DNA of 64,000 nt from Microbulbifer sp. MKSA007 (GTDB lineage: Bacteria; Pseudomonadota; Gammaproteobacteria; Pseudomonadales; Cellvibrionaceae): the NCBI GenBank assembly GCA_032615215.1, contig CP128433.1:3617501-3681500 (forward strand), written 5' to 3'. Positions 1 through 8,882 of the stretch are shown here, one piece after another. The stretch's first letter is position 1. Every line of letters begins with the position of its first letter. Position numbers and translations under genes: made by a program. The notes beneath the pieces were generated by a model that was not told where the DNA came from, made no database searches, and saw only the letters and a list, made by a program, of their open reading frames with translations.

Positions 1-1
1 T

Positions 2-934
2 ACCGAGGGATTATATACTGACAGACTTTATAGTCAGGGTTACAAGTATCAACCTGGTATGACCTGCCACGATCATGCACAGAGCTGGAAGCCGATTATC
101 ACAAGAGTTCATAAGCAAGGAGCCCGGATATATGCCCAATTGATGCATGCCGGCGCCCTTTCGCAATATAACCCTTATGCCAATCAAAATGCTGGCCCCT
201 CTATGGTTCGTCCCCAGGGAAGGCAAATGCCCTTCTACTATGGAGAAGGCCCCTATCCCATGCCGGAAGCCATGACACAGCGAGATATTGCAATGGTTGT
301 TAAGGGCTTCGCTCAGGCTGCCCGCCTGGCACAACTTGCCGGCTTTGACGGTGTTGAGATACACGGTGCCAATGGCTACTTGTTAGACCAATTTTTAACC
401 ACCTATACCAACAAACGAAAAGACTGTTATGGAGGAGTACTCACTAACCGTTTACGTATTTACAAGGAAACACTTAAATCAGTAAGGGCAGCGGTCGGAA
501 AGGACTTTGTAGTAGGCGTTCGTTTCTCTCAGAAAAAAGTGAATGATACCAACTATATTTGGCCTGAAGGCGAAGCTGGAGCTGCCGAAGTTTTCGAGCT
601 AATGAAGCAATGTGGTGCCGACTATATTCATACTACCGAACCAAAAATAGACAATCCCGCCTTTGAAAACAGTAACTCATTAGCAAGTCTGGCAAGGAAA
701 TATAGTACTCTACCGGTTATTGCCAACGGCGGAATTACAGACCCAAAACTCGCAGCTCAGGTCCTAAAAAACAATGAAGCAGATATCATCTCGCTTGGTA
801 AAACGGCCCTAGCCAATCAGGACTGGCCCAATACCATAAAACGAAATCAGACCCCAAAGAACTTCACTTTTGATATGCTTTCACCCCATGCGACACTGGA
901 ATGTGCTCGTGATTATTTTCAAAGAAAAAGCTAA
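2..934 (+). CDS. NADH:flavin oxidoreductase / Old Yellow Enzyme (5' partial)
   Basis: The reading frame is open from the window edge (base 2), so the N-terminus lies outside; 310 residues are visible. Old Yellow Enzyme family TIM barrels bind FMN and reduce activated C=C bonds or nitro groups with NAD(P)H in the cytoplasm. Visible family marks are TEGLYTD near the edge, MHAGALSQ (the MHxGR-like strand), FDGVEIHGANGYLLDQF (the classical OYE signature, substrate/FMN pocket) and VIANGGI (FMN phosphate loop). The C-terminus looks complete. No operon partner is visible: the next gene is convergent on the opposite strand. The substrate cannot be predicted. The family call is firm. Confidence 0.93.
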   Translation, partial: TEGLYTDRLYSQGYKYQPGMTCHDHAQSWKPIITRVHKQGARIYAQLMHAGALSQYNPYANQNAGPSMVRPQGRQMPFYYGEGPYPMPEAMTQRDIAMVVKGFAQAARLAQLAGFDGVEIHGANGYLLDQFLTTYTNKRKDCYGGVLTNRLRIYKETLKSVRAAVGKDFVVGVRFSQKKVNDTNYIWPEGEAGAAEVFELMKQCGADYIHTTEPKIDNPAFENSNSLASLARKYSTLPVIANGGITDPKLAAQVLKNNEADIISLGKTALANQDWPNTIKRNQTPKNFTFDMLSPHATLECARDYFQRKS

Positions 935-1061
935 ATAGTTACCTGAGGACGGCGGAGGGGTTTAATTACCCTTCCCCTCATTGTAGACCAGACAATGGCT
1001 CTAAGCGAGTGAAGGGTAATCTTAAAATTAGCAACTTTAGCTTTCTGACACCTTAAATTGA

Positions 1062-2198
1062 TTAGTTTTTATTATGGAAAATATCTAATGTTTTCAGAGA
1101 TAGCTCTACCAAGTCAGCCGTTTGATCACTATCTACATTCTTGACAACGCTTATAGAGCGGGCATGATCAGGGCAAAGCATTAGCATGGTACTTCCGCCA
1201 ACTCCTTCACCACTCATCAATTTAATGTTTGGATGCTCCTCGATAATTCTAATCAGCTCCGCATCCTCCTCCGGATTATACCAATCGCTTAAACTGACAA
1301 AGTCAACAATCCAACCAATTCCGTAGCTTACTTCCTCACCACTTGTTAGAGTTCCTGGGCTAAAAAGCTCAGAAAGCGATTCATCACTCAGATAGCCACT
1401 ATCAAGATGTGACATAGCAAACCTAACCAGGTCACTTGGTGTAGAGAGCATACCTCCGCCAGCATATTTATAGCTACTATTTACTTCTGGAGAGTTGATT
1501 AGACTTCCTCCCCAGTAAGAATAAGCTCTTTGCCTGTGGGAAATTATGGGAGAGTTTTCATCAAAAGTACTATTTTTGAGGTTCAAAGGATCAAATACTT
1601 CCTCTTGAACTAACTTCTTAAATTCAGTTCCTGATGCAGACTCCATTGCGGCAGCGAGCAATGTCCAAGCATAGGTCGAGTAATTAGAGTCTGTCCCGGG
1701 GTAGAAAAGTAAATCGTCATCCTTAAAAAGATCTAACGCATCTATTGTGGAACTATACTCCACATTGTAAAGAAATTCCCCCAAAGATTGGTAGTGGCGA
1801 ATCCCTGAAGTATGATTTGTTATCTGTCTTAAGCTAATATCAGCGTGTGAATCAGGCCAAGCCTCTACCAGCGAAGAGACATAGGTATCCAACTCAATAA
1901 TCCCCTGTTCTTTCAACCTCATGAGAGCAGCTGCTGTGATAACTTTCGAAACACTGGCGATTCTCAATTTGGTTCTTCTAGTCATTGGAACATGAGATTC
2001 GAGGTCAGCAAAACCATAACCTCTTGCCCATCTAACATGCCCATTTTCCCCTACAGCCACGCTAATCCCAGGCACAGACTCCTCAGAAACCGCATTTATA
2101 AAAAGACTATCCAAGTCATTCGTATGCGCTACTGAATTTTCAGCCAGAAATACCGAACATAAAGAAAGTACAGCACTTAAACTTATACGTTTGTACAT
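1062..2198 (-). CDS. Secreted serine hydrolase, beta-lactamase/penicillin-binding-protein fold
   Basis: 378 aa with an N-terminal signal peptide ending about residue 24 (…NSVAHT), so it is probably periplasmic. The class C/EstB-like fold is shown by the S-x-x-K motif SVSK at residues 82-85 (nucleophile Ser82, general base Lys85) and the typical HTSGI segment at 129-133. The second catalytic motif is usually Y-x-N; the best candidate here is YST at 173-175, so the Asn position is not conserved. Family members include esterases, D-amino-acid peptidases and beta-lactamase-like proteins; the exact activity is unknown. It is a single gene, convergent with the upstream oxidoreductase, with a long AT-rich spacer on its 5' side. 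Confidence 0.88.
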   Translation of the reverse strand: MYKRISLSAVLSLCSVFLAENSVAHTNDLDSLFINAVSEESVPGISVAVGENGHVRWARGYGFADLESHVPMTRRTKLRIASVSKVITAAALMRLKEQGIIELDTYVSSLVEAWPDSHADISLRQITNHTSGIRHYQSLGEFLYNVEYSSTIDALDLFKDDDLLFYPGTDSNYSTYAWTLLAAAMESASGTEFKKLVQEEVFDPLNLKNSTFDENSPIISHRQRAYSYWGGSLINSPEVNSSYKYAGGGMLSTPSDLVRFAMSHLDSGYLSDESLSELFSPGTLTSGEEVSYGIGWIVDFVSLSDWYNPEEDAELIRIIEEHPNIKLMSGEGVGGSTMLMLCPDHARSISVVKNVDSDQTADLVELSLKTLDIFHNKN

Positions 2199-2770
2199 AT
2201 TATTAAATCCTTTTAACCTTCACATACTAAATAAAGACATTTACTAATTGACTTTATCACTCAAACATAACCCAGACAATTAAAAAATAACCATCAACTA
2301 AACTACATCTCTTTCATAACTCAACTCAATTATTGATATATTGCAGGATTGATAAGAACATACATGAACAGTTTTGAATTTAAGGAACATCATTCTCCGT
2401 CCGTATACAAGTAGTCGTTGGCGAAAATCAAAAGTACTAAGTGACCACAACCTGTGACATTATCTTTATCCGATCAAGATTAAAAAAATCTCAACATCCA
2501 GCACCCTAATAATACTCAGAATCAAGCATCTTTTTAATTTACATCTTAATAACTTCAGAAATTCCTTTTCCTTCAACTTCCGTTACTCTACACTTACTCA
2601 GACCACATTACCTGGAGTTAGGACATTTAAATTCCGCTTCTCCAGCGCCCTAAAACAGATAGGTAATGGCTAAAGTTGTAGCTCCAAAACTGAGGTTCCA
2701 AAACCCTCTTTATCTTTTGATAGTTTTCTGTAAATATTCATACTAGTCCTTATCCATTTAGAGAATAATA
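2199..2770. other. AT-rich intergenic spacer
   Basis: About 570 bases between two divergent genes. I see no credible open frame, RNA gene or repeat. It must hold the promoters of the minus-strand hydrolase and of the plus-strand FAD enzyme, but no clear consensus promoter stands out. Confidence 0.5.
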
Positions 2771-4345
2771 ATGAAGGATTATGTGATTATTGGTGGCGGT
2801 CATAACGGCCTGGTCTGCGCTTGTTATTTAGCAAAAGCAGGGAAAAAAGTAACGATCCTTGAACGCCGGTCTATAGTCGGGGGGCAGCAGTAACTGAAGA
2901 GTTCTACCCAGGTTTTAGAAATTCTGTAGCAAGCTACACAGTAAGTTTGCTTAACCCGAAAATCATCGAAGATCTCAATCTCCGTGAACACGGCTTGGAA
3001 ATCAAGTTACGGCCACAAGCTAACTTCTTTCCACTTTCAGATAGTGAAAGTCTCTCTTTCCATAAAAATATCTTGGATACACAAGCTGAGATTGCACGTT
3101 TCTCAGAAAAGGACGCAGCCACCTTACCTGACTTTTATGCCATGCTGGAAACCGTAGCAGATATTTTGCGCGAGGAATTACTCCGCTCCCCCTAATGTGG
3201 GCGGTGGCTTTGTGGATTTAGTCCGTGCTGGGGGCTTTGGCTTAAGAGCGAAAAAGTTGAGTATGTCATCTCGTCGCGATGCACTTGACCTGTTCACCAA
3301 GAGTGCTTCAAGTGTACTGGATGCCTGGTTTGAAAATGACCATGTCAAAGCTGCATTTGCTTTCGACTCTATAGTCGGAAATTATGCAGCTCCCAGCACT
3401 CCAGGCTCTGCCTACGTGCTGTTGCACCATGTATTTGGCGAGGCTAACGGTGAGAAAGGTGCTTGGGGACATGCTATGGGCGGTATGGGCGCTATTACTC
3501 AAGCCATGCGAAAAGAAGCTGAGCGCCTTGGGGTCAATATTCGTACAGATGCGGAAGTCAAAGAAGTTCTGGTAGACCGCAGTCGTGCCAACGGCGTACG
3601 ACTGAGCAGTGGAAAAACTATTACGGCTGACAAAGTAATCGCCAATGTTGGTCCCAAGCTGCTTTACTCCCGGATGATTGACGAACAACACCTAGAGCCA
3701 GAGTTCCGCCGCCGCGTACGTGGATTCAGGGTAGGTTCCGGTACTTTCCGTATGAATGTAGCACTGTCTGAACTCCCAGACTTCATCTGTAAGCCTGGAA
3801 CTCACCTACAACAGCATCATCAATCTGGGATAGTCATTGGTCCAACAATGACCTACTTGGAGCAGGCGTTTGTCGATGCAACTCAATACGGCTGGTCAAC
3901 ACACCCCATTGTAGAAATATTGATCCCCTCCACCATCGATCCTACTCTTGCTCCAGAAGGCAAACATGTCGCCAGCCTATTTTGCCAGCAATTCGCTCCA
4001 GAACTTCCGCAAGGAAAAAGCTGGGACGACTATCGTGACCAAGCTGCAAAAACAATTATCGATACCGTCACTAACTATGCCCCCAATTTTCGTGATGCGG
4101 TAATCGCCCAACAAATTCACTCACCGCTAGATTTAGAGCGCAAATTTGGCCTCATGGGAGGTGATATATTCCATGGTGCCCTAGGACTGGACCAACTATG
4201 GAGTAATCGCCCCTTTATGGGCTTTGCAGATTACCGCACGCCGATACAGGATCTGTATCTCTGTGGCTCGGGTAGCCACCCGGGAGGCGGAGTTACTGGA
4301 GTACCTGGGCATAATGCTGCTATGGAGATTCTCAGAGATAGATAA
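2771..4345 (+). pseudogene. FAD-dependent amine oxidase / phytoene desaturase-like oxidoreductase, broken by two frameshifts
   Basis: Joined across two breaks this encodes about 524 aa of the NAD(P)/FAD oxidoreductase family that includes phytoene desaturases and PYROXD2. The first frame starts at ATG 2771 with the Rossmann motif VIIGGGHNGLVCACYLAKAG followed by an ERR glutamate strand, and stops at 2891. One base missing from the G6 run at 2879-2884 restores the family sequence VGGAAVTEEFYPGF. The second frame ends at TAA 3193-3195. Changing the C5 run at 3188-3192 by +2 or -1 restores the P-N-V-G-G-G segment, which continues in the third frame to 4345. The C-terminus has the FAD-binding end motif (LYLCGSGSHPGGGVTG). 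Because both breaks are in homopolymers, sequencing error is as likely as real decay. The substrate is unknown. Confidence 0.85.
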
Positions 4346-5007
4346 GAGTGGCCTGCAGTATGCGGGCCCTTTATCGCTTTACTACCAATTAGCTTTGATT
4401 CCAACTAGTAGCTCTAAAGATTCTGCTATTTTAAATAGTTGGAACACCTATTTCGAACACTTCACAGATTCCTCTGACGCTACAAAATATATGAGTGCCA
4501 AACAGTTATTTCCTTTGAGGATGATTGAATATCTAGTGCCCAGCGCCACAAAAACCTTTATTTTGATTATCGCCCTCTACCATTTATAGCCATCAAGGTT
4601 CTTCACGATTTTAACGGGTATCTGCCGCCGCAGCTGATTTAGAAAATAGCACTTCTATAACAGTTTATTTATCTTGTTGGTTCCTACACTTATGACCTCT
4701 ATACCTCTTACATAAACATTCCATATTTAAATAATAACCAAGATCATATGCAACCATAAGCTGAGCAAGTGATAATCTTCAGCTGTGAGAAATATTGGAT
4801 AAATGACATAGACCTCACTATGAACCAATTAATTTAATATTCGCATACTAAAAAATCTTAGCTTATTCACTCAATACTTTAACAAATATTAGCAACCACA
4901 AAACCCCCAACACCTAAAGCAATTAATATAATCTTTTAGACAAATATTTTCTGCTTTCCCTCGCATAAAAACTGGCGCCGGTTATTTTCTCATTAACTAT
5001 CATCGAG
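4346..5007. other. AT-rich intergenic spacer
   Basis: About 660 bases without a convincing gene. A plus-strand frame overlapping the end of the FAD enzyme (to 4589) has no family resemblance and is treated as chance. No RNA gene or repeat was recognised. Confidence 0.5.
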
Positions 5008-5035
5008 TTGTAAACATGTACGATGGTACTATATT
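5008..5035 (+). promoter_or_regulatory. Candidate sigma-70 promoter of the secreted protease
   Basis: TTGTAA (5008-5013), a 16-base spacer and TATATT (5030-5035) precede the protease ATG at 5117 by about 80 bases. A strong ribosome-binding site, GAGGGA at 5105-5110, sits 6 bases before that ATG. Confidence 0.4.
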
Positions 5036-5116
5036 ATGCGCCCGCACATAAATTAAGTGCGAAAACAAAAATGGCTGTACCACTACTTAAAACCTATTAA
5101 TTTAGAGGGATCAGAT

Positions 5117-6093
5117 ATGAACAGAAGTCATATTTTTCTTTCATTGGTAGTGCTCTCAGGGGCATCCCATGCAGCCCCCTTTACAACTTTGTTGAGATAG
5201 ACCAAACCGCAAGTTTTATAAGCGGTCATAATGTTGCAAAACAACCAGTAGTCAATGATGCCGCAGTAAGAAAAGAATATACGTTAATGGAACGCACCGC
5301 TTCTTTAAGTGCTGTTTCGGTTACTCCAGACGGTAGGCAATATACTGCAGAAGTAGATCAAGAATCCTTATCGCTATTGGAGCAAGCGATCGCAATTATT
5401 GAATCTCATGGTTTGGATTCAAGAATTTTTTCATCAAAAGGACAGACGCCCACCATGATTCGTGGTGAGGAACAACTGCTCCCCACAGTTGTAATTGGTA
5501 CCGACGATAGAGTTCAAATTACTAATACCGTGCAAAATCCTCACTGGTACAATGGCCGCATTGATGTAGGCTGTACCGGCACATTGATTACCGCAAAGCA
5601 TGTGCTAACAGCAGGACATTGTGTTTCTGATGGCTCCGGCAACTGGTATAGTTCTCTTGATTTTACAGTGGCTCAATCTGGTAATTATGAGCCCTGGGGG
5701 AGTGAATCCTGGACAAATGCTGTGACTACCAGTGCTTGGCATAATAATTCAGATACGAACTATGACTATGCAATTATTGTGTTAGCGGAACCACCACACA
5801 ATGGATATTCCGGATGGGGTGTCTATTCTGGCGGCACTCATAGCGTTACTGGATACCCAGGAGATAAGCCATTTGCTACTATGTGGACAGATTCCGGTAG
5901 CACGTCTTCAAGTACATACAGAGTGTGTTACACATTAGATACAGCTGGCGGTCAGAGTGGCAGTGGGATTAAAGACACGTCCAACAGTGTTCGCGGAATC
6001 CACACAACTGGATCACCCTCGCAAAACTGTGGAACGCGTATAACCAGCTCCGTCTATAACACTTTGCAGGATTGGATTGAGAATTACCCATAA
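5117..6093 (+). pseudogene. Secreted trypsin-like serine protease (S1B/V8-like), frame broken in the signal-peptide region
   Basis: ATG 5117 follows a strong RBS and encodes a signal peptide (MNRSHIFLSLVVLSGASHA), but the frame stops at 5201. Adding one C to the C5 run at 5175-5179 joins it to the long frame and gives mature residues LYNFVEIDQTASF. The catalytic domain shows the full chymotrypsin triad in the long frame (numbered from Met at 5287): His111 in LTAGHC, Asp160 in NYDYAI and Ser224 in GGQSGSG. A charged propeptide-like segment of about 70 residues precedes the domain, as in glutamyl endopeptidase relatives. It is probably exported. The break may be a sequencing error, in which case the enzyme is intact. 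A terminator follows at 6122. Confidence 0.88.
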
Positions 6094-6121
6094 AATAAAT
6101 TACTTCACCCAAATTTAGGAT

Positions 6122-6145
6122 AAGGCGCCCTTGGGCGCCTTTTTT
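6122..6145 (+). terminator. Rho-independent terminator of the protease
   Basis: Perfect stem AAGGCGCC / GGCGCCTT (6122-6129 with 6134-6141), loop CTTG, followed by a T-run to 6145. It lies 28 bases after the protease stop codon. Confidence 0.85.
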
Positions 6146-6151
6146 AAAAGT

Positions 6152-6418
6152 ATGAGAACGCTAATTTCTTTAATATTTTTTCTAAGTGCATGTGGAATGA
6201 TGGCAGATGATAAACCCGAATGGCAGCGAATAATGGTGAGAGGCAGCCTAAATACACCTGATCCAGTTTTACAGGAAGTGCAGCGTCTGGAAGAATTAGG
6301 AAAGGTAAAAGATGTAGTTATTCTTGAGTCCTATCCTTTACAGATATGGTTTAGTTCCGATTTTAAGACAGCCGAGAAGCTGAAGTCCCTGTCAAATAAA
6401 TATAGTTCATCTCGCTAG
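6152..6418 (+). CDS. Small putative lipoprotein
   Basis: 88 aa if started at ATG 6152. The N-terminus MRTLISLIFFLSACGMM has a short hydrophobic stretch ending in L-S-A-C, a good lipobox, so Cys14 is probably lipidated and the protein anchored in the outer membrane. The rest is a charged, single-domain-sized segment with a pattern VKDVVILESYPLQIWFS that could be a beta-alpha-beta unit. It begins 7 bases past the T-run of the protease terminator, so it needs readthrough or its own promoter. Its position behind a secreted protease allows, but does not prove, a role as inhibitor or foldase. I do not recognise the family. Confidence 0.6.
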   Translation: MRTLISLIFFLSACGMMADDKPEWQRIMVRGSLNTPDPVLQEVQRLEELGKVKDVVILESYPLQIWFSSDFKTAEKLKSLSNKYSSSR

Positions 6419-6767
6419 CTTTCTCTTTACCTACGCGCGAATGATAATTTTTTATAGGATCGTGCTAATAGTAGAAGCCCGCCACAGCAGATTATAACTC
6501 CGAAACACCGAAATTAATCTAACGACCTTTCCTCCTTGTTATTCTAGTTCAGATTTTTTTCGACCATAGCAATGCTCCACGAATCAAGGAATAATGAGCT
6601 TTAAGCAGAAATCTACTCCTCAGCTAGTAATAGGAGCATATGCAAGCTCGAAACACTAACCCGAGATCGTCCGGTCAAATGGTAGTCCCTACCGGTTGCC
6701 ATAGTTCTTCTAGGAGGGATAGTGGTGAAGCCGCGCAACTGACACAGGCCCCGCCACTCTCATTTCC
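6419..6767. other. Intergenic region without recognised genes
   Basis: About 350 bases downstream of the small lipoprotein, up to the DHHA2-like remnant. No gene, RNA or clear repeat recognised. Confidence 0.45.
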
Positions 6768-6941
6768 CTAATCTCCAAATGCCGAGATAACAACATCTTT
6801 ATCTTGGTCATCACTCCAAAGCAGATAAGATCGATTTTTACGAATGTCAACGATTACGAAGATAAAATGATCGATGCCTTTCCTTTTCTTTATCTCGCCC
6901 ATAGCAGATTGCAGCTCGTATCTCCTATTAATCAACGGCAT
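6768..6941 (-). pseudogene. Remnant resembling the C-terminus of a DHHA2-type manganese inorganic pyrophosphatase
   Basis: A 57-codon minus-strand frame, ATG at 6939-6941 to TAG at 6768-6770. The translated segment reads DHFIFVIVDIRKNRSYLLWS and ends in ISAFGD. This pattern (hydrophobic strand, D-I/L, N-S, then a terminal A-F-G) is how the DHHA2 domain of family II pyrophosphatases usually ends. Only the last 50 or so residues are present, and upstream sequence in the same frame hits stops, so it reads as the tail of a lost gene. The alternative is a genuine small protein. The family match is from memory of the domain pattern only. Confidence 0.4.
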
Positions 6942-7053
6942 TTCCTTACATCTTAACCAGGTTAAGATCTACCACTGCTTATACGCTTCATGTAACTGAC
7001 ACCTTTCGCCAATTCTGAAATATCTTGAATAATTCATTCTGTGAGGAGCTTGG

Positions 7054-7062
7054 TGTTATAAT
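7054..7062 (+). promoter_or_regulatory. Extended -10 promoter element
   Basis: TGTTATAAT is an extended -10 box (TGnTATAAT) 32 bases before the ATG at 7094; the -35 region is poor. The RBS AAGGTG lies just upstream of the start. Confidence 0.45.
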
Positions 7063-7093
7063 TCAGGTGTCGTGATAATAACAAGGTGTAAAA

Positions 7094-7681
7094 ATGGCAA
7101 AGTATATTTACCTCCCCGTAAACAGTGAAGAAATGCTAGAGTTTGCGGAGAATATGGCGAGCGCATGGAGTATTCCGAAGAATCATATTCTTGCCAACAA
7201 GGTTACATCCGGTATTGGTAAGTCTATGTACCGATGGATTGATAAATGTCTTAGTAGCCTAAAGTCTGGTGATACTCTTTATATTGTTTCTCATGGTACC
7301 GGCGCTGGCGATGGTGAGCAAATTGGTGCTCAACGCAATAACGGTAAGAATAAACAAACAAAAGTTTTCGAGAGGGGCGTAGAGTCGTGGCAGGGTGGAG
7401 AATGGAAAACCTATACTCCCACGCAACTAGCAGCTACTTTGGTTAAAGAAGGTTTGCCTGGTAGTTTTGTGGACCTGCATCTCTGTGCTTGCGGGTCAGG
7501 TTATGACGGTGAGAGGCTAAGGCCCTGGGCACAGCGTTTACGTGAGGCGATGGCCACTACCCATAAAAGCCTAGAGGTTACTGGGTACCTTGGTTGGTTT
7601 GACGCTACTGGTAGCTCTGTCAAGATTAAGGTTAATACCAAGTATTATGATTTGAATGAGCGTGCAGTGACTTTTTCTTGA
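7094..7681 (+). CDS. Putative caspase-like (clan CD) cysteine peptidase domain protein
   Basis: 195 aa, no signal peptide or membrane segment. I do not recognise a named family, but the arrangement matches clan CD proteases. A hydrophobic strand ends in His-Gly (LYIVSHG, His67-Gly68), and about 65 residues later a second hydrophobic strand ends in Ala-Cys (VDLHLCACGSG, Ala132-Cys133). In caspases, metacaspases, gingipains and the C80 domain, His and Cys after these two strands form the catalytic dyad. Between them lies an acidic/Gly loop (GTGAGDGEQIG). No partner gene is adjacent. It stands alone next to a cassette array and has its own extended -10 promoter. Alternatives are an inactive fold or an unrelated alpha/beta protein. 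Confidence 0.55.
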   Translation: MAKYIYLPVNSEEMLEFAENMASAWSIPKNHILANKVTSGIGKSMYRWIDKCLSSLKSGDTLYIVSHGTGAGDGEQIGAQRNNGKNKQTKVFERGVESWQGGEWKTYTPTQLAATLVKEGLPGSFVDLHLCACGSGYDGERLRPWAQRLREAMATTHKSLEVTGYLGWFDATGSSVKIKVNTKYYDLNERAVTFS

Positions 7682-8077
7682 TGGTTATCGATTTAAGAGT
7701 AGTATAAGCATCTACTAGAATACTCAAAATTCTCTGCGAGCTAGAAAGCGAATCGCCAACTGTGGTCGTGTCAGACTCTAATATTGAATCGGGCACGTCC
7801 AAGGTTCGGGCATTAAATCTCATTATTTAAGACAAAGTCTGACACATCATTTTTTGATTCATAAATGTAATGCGGCTCACAATTACAAACTTACAAATTA
7901 AATTCCCCTCAAAGAGTTATACTTTGAAGATTATTAGGTATTGCAATGATATCCTTCCCCCCTTTGGCTTCCGCTTTAAGCACTTGACAGGCTGAGTTGA
8001 ACTGATACAGATTATTGAGATATAGCAATATACGGGGTATGGGCCTGTTAAGTTTTTTTACCTTCCATGACCCTACT
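7682..8077. other. Intergenic region at the left end of the cassette array
   Basis: About 400 bases with no convincing gene; the minus-strand frame crossing 7632-7823 overlaps the end of the caspase-like gene and looks like chance. No integrase gene or attI site is recognisable. Confidence 0.45.
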
Positions 8078-8143
8078 AGCTAGCGGCCAGAGCGCAGCCT
8101 CAGCCGTCAGAAGGGAAGTAGCAACGTACCTGTGATTGTTAGC
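8078..8143 (-). repeat. Degenerate attC-like site (after the EF-Tu-like cassette)
   Basis: Read on the minus strand it begins GCTAACAATCACAGG just after the upstream gene's stop and ends GGCCGCTAGCTAG, a one-base variant of a GTTAGC core. It is the last site of the array. Confidence 0.45.
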
Positions 8144-8156
8144 TGCCTTTGCGTAA

Positions 8157-8329
8157 TTACTCATTATATATTTCCTGTATCTCAGTATAACCAGCTACTC
8201 TTGAGCCTTCTCGAACCTGTAGTTTGGCACCTACCTCTAGGCATTTTGGATATGCTTCTAGTTTAATGAGGACGTTATCATTCCCCAGCCTACTAATATT
8301 GACTTACTATCTAATCTTTCAAACTTCAT
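8157..8329 (-). pseudogene. Cassette gene: 57-aa protein resembling the C-terminal barrel of EF-Tu (frameshifted)
   Basis: ATG at 8327-8329 opens MKFERLDSKSILVGWG; the frame then fails at the C4 run 8283-8286. One extra base there joins it to a frame reading NDNVLIKLEAYPKCL and LQVREGSRVAGYTEI, ending at TAA 8157-8159. The pattern V-x-I-x-L…G…x-V-R-E-G-x-R-x-x-G is that of domain III of EF-Tu-like proteins, which also occurs as small free-standing proteins. The stop is followed within 20 bases by an attC-like site, as for the other genes of the array. The break is in a homopolymer, so it may be an artefact. Confidence 0.55.
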
Positions 8330-8370
8330 ACATATAACGACTTAGTCAGCAGTATTTTGGTTCTATTAGA

Positions 8371-8440
8371 ACTTTAACGTAAGGTGGCGCAGCCATGACA
8401 AAACGGATTGTAGACCAAAACATCAACTGCGATAAATTAT
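8371..8440 (-). repeat. attC-like site after the cupin-like cassette
   Basis: Overlaps the stop of the cupin-like gene. On the minus strand it ends CCTTACGTTAAAGT, giving a GTTAAAG right-hand box. The left half (TTTATCGCAGTTG) is only partly complementary to the right. Confidence 0.5.
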
Positions 8441-8784
8441 TGTGTATTTTTAGCTCTTCGCTCAATTATCTCTTTTAAGTTCCACACATTGACATATTTT
8501 ACCCCGGCAGAATCACCAGTCTCAACCCAATACCGCCCACTAGGCCATTCGAAAACATCTCCGCGTTTTACAACCACTGGCTCCGTATTAGAAAATGTTA
8601 ATTCACAGCTACCAGATATAATAAAGCATAAGCAATTTTCAGAAGAGCCTGACAATTTTCTACCAGCATCATACTCGTACGGACTCACGCGAAACTCTCT
8701 TTTGCCTGGGTACAAGGTACGAATTTCTTCAATGTTCTCTTTATAGACGTAACTTACAGGAAATTTTCGTATATTAATACTCAT
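8437..8784 (-). CDS. Cassette gene: small cupin-like protein
   Basis: 115 aa from ATG 8784, chosen because it sits 13 bases after the R' box of the preceding attC site; a longer frame to 8871 would read through that site. The centre (CLCFIISGSCELTFSN, then VVVKRGDVFEWPSGRYW) has the strand-turn pattern of a single cupin barrel: G-x-C/V-x-L followed by the R-G-D-V-F-E-W-P turn. Metal-binding histidines are not obvious, so it may be a non-metal, sugar- or ligand-binding cupin. It is carried as a single-gene cassette without its own visible promoter. Confidence 0.6.
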   Translation of the reverse strand: MSINIRKFPVSYVYKENIEEIRTLYPGKREFRVSPYEYDAGRKLSGSSENCLCFIISGSCELTFSNTEPVVVKRGDVFEWPSGRYWVETGDSAGVKYVNVWNLKEIIERRAKNTQ

Positions 8785-8796
8785 TGCCCATCTACC

Positions 8797-8882
8797 ACAC
8801 ATAGCGTCAGGTACAGCGGCCACGACAAGCGAAGCTTGACGGGGTCCGCTGGAAGCAGAAATGTGCTGCAACCTTTGTTATT
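8797..8882 (-). repeat. attC-like site after the GNAT cassette
   Basis: Minus strand: TAACAAAGGTTGCAGCAC overlaps the stop codon. The centre holds the hairpin CAAGCTTCGCTTG. The right end is GACGCTATGTG, a one-base variant of the GTTATGT box used by neighbours. Confidence 0.6.
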
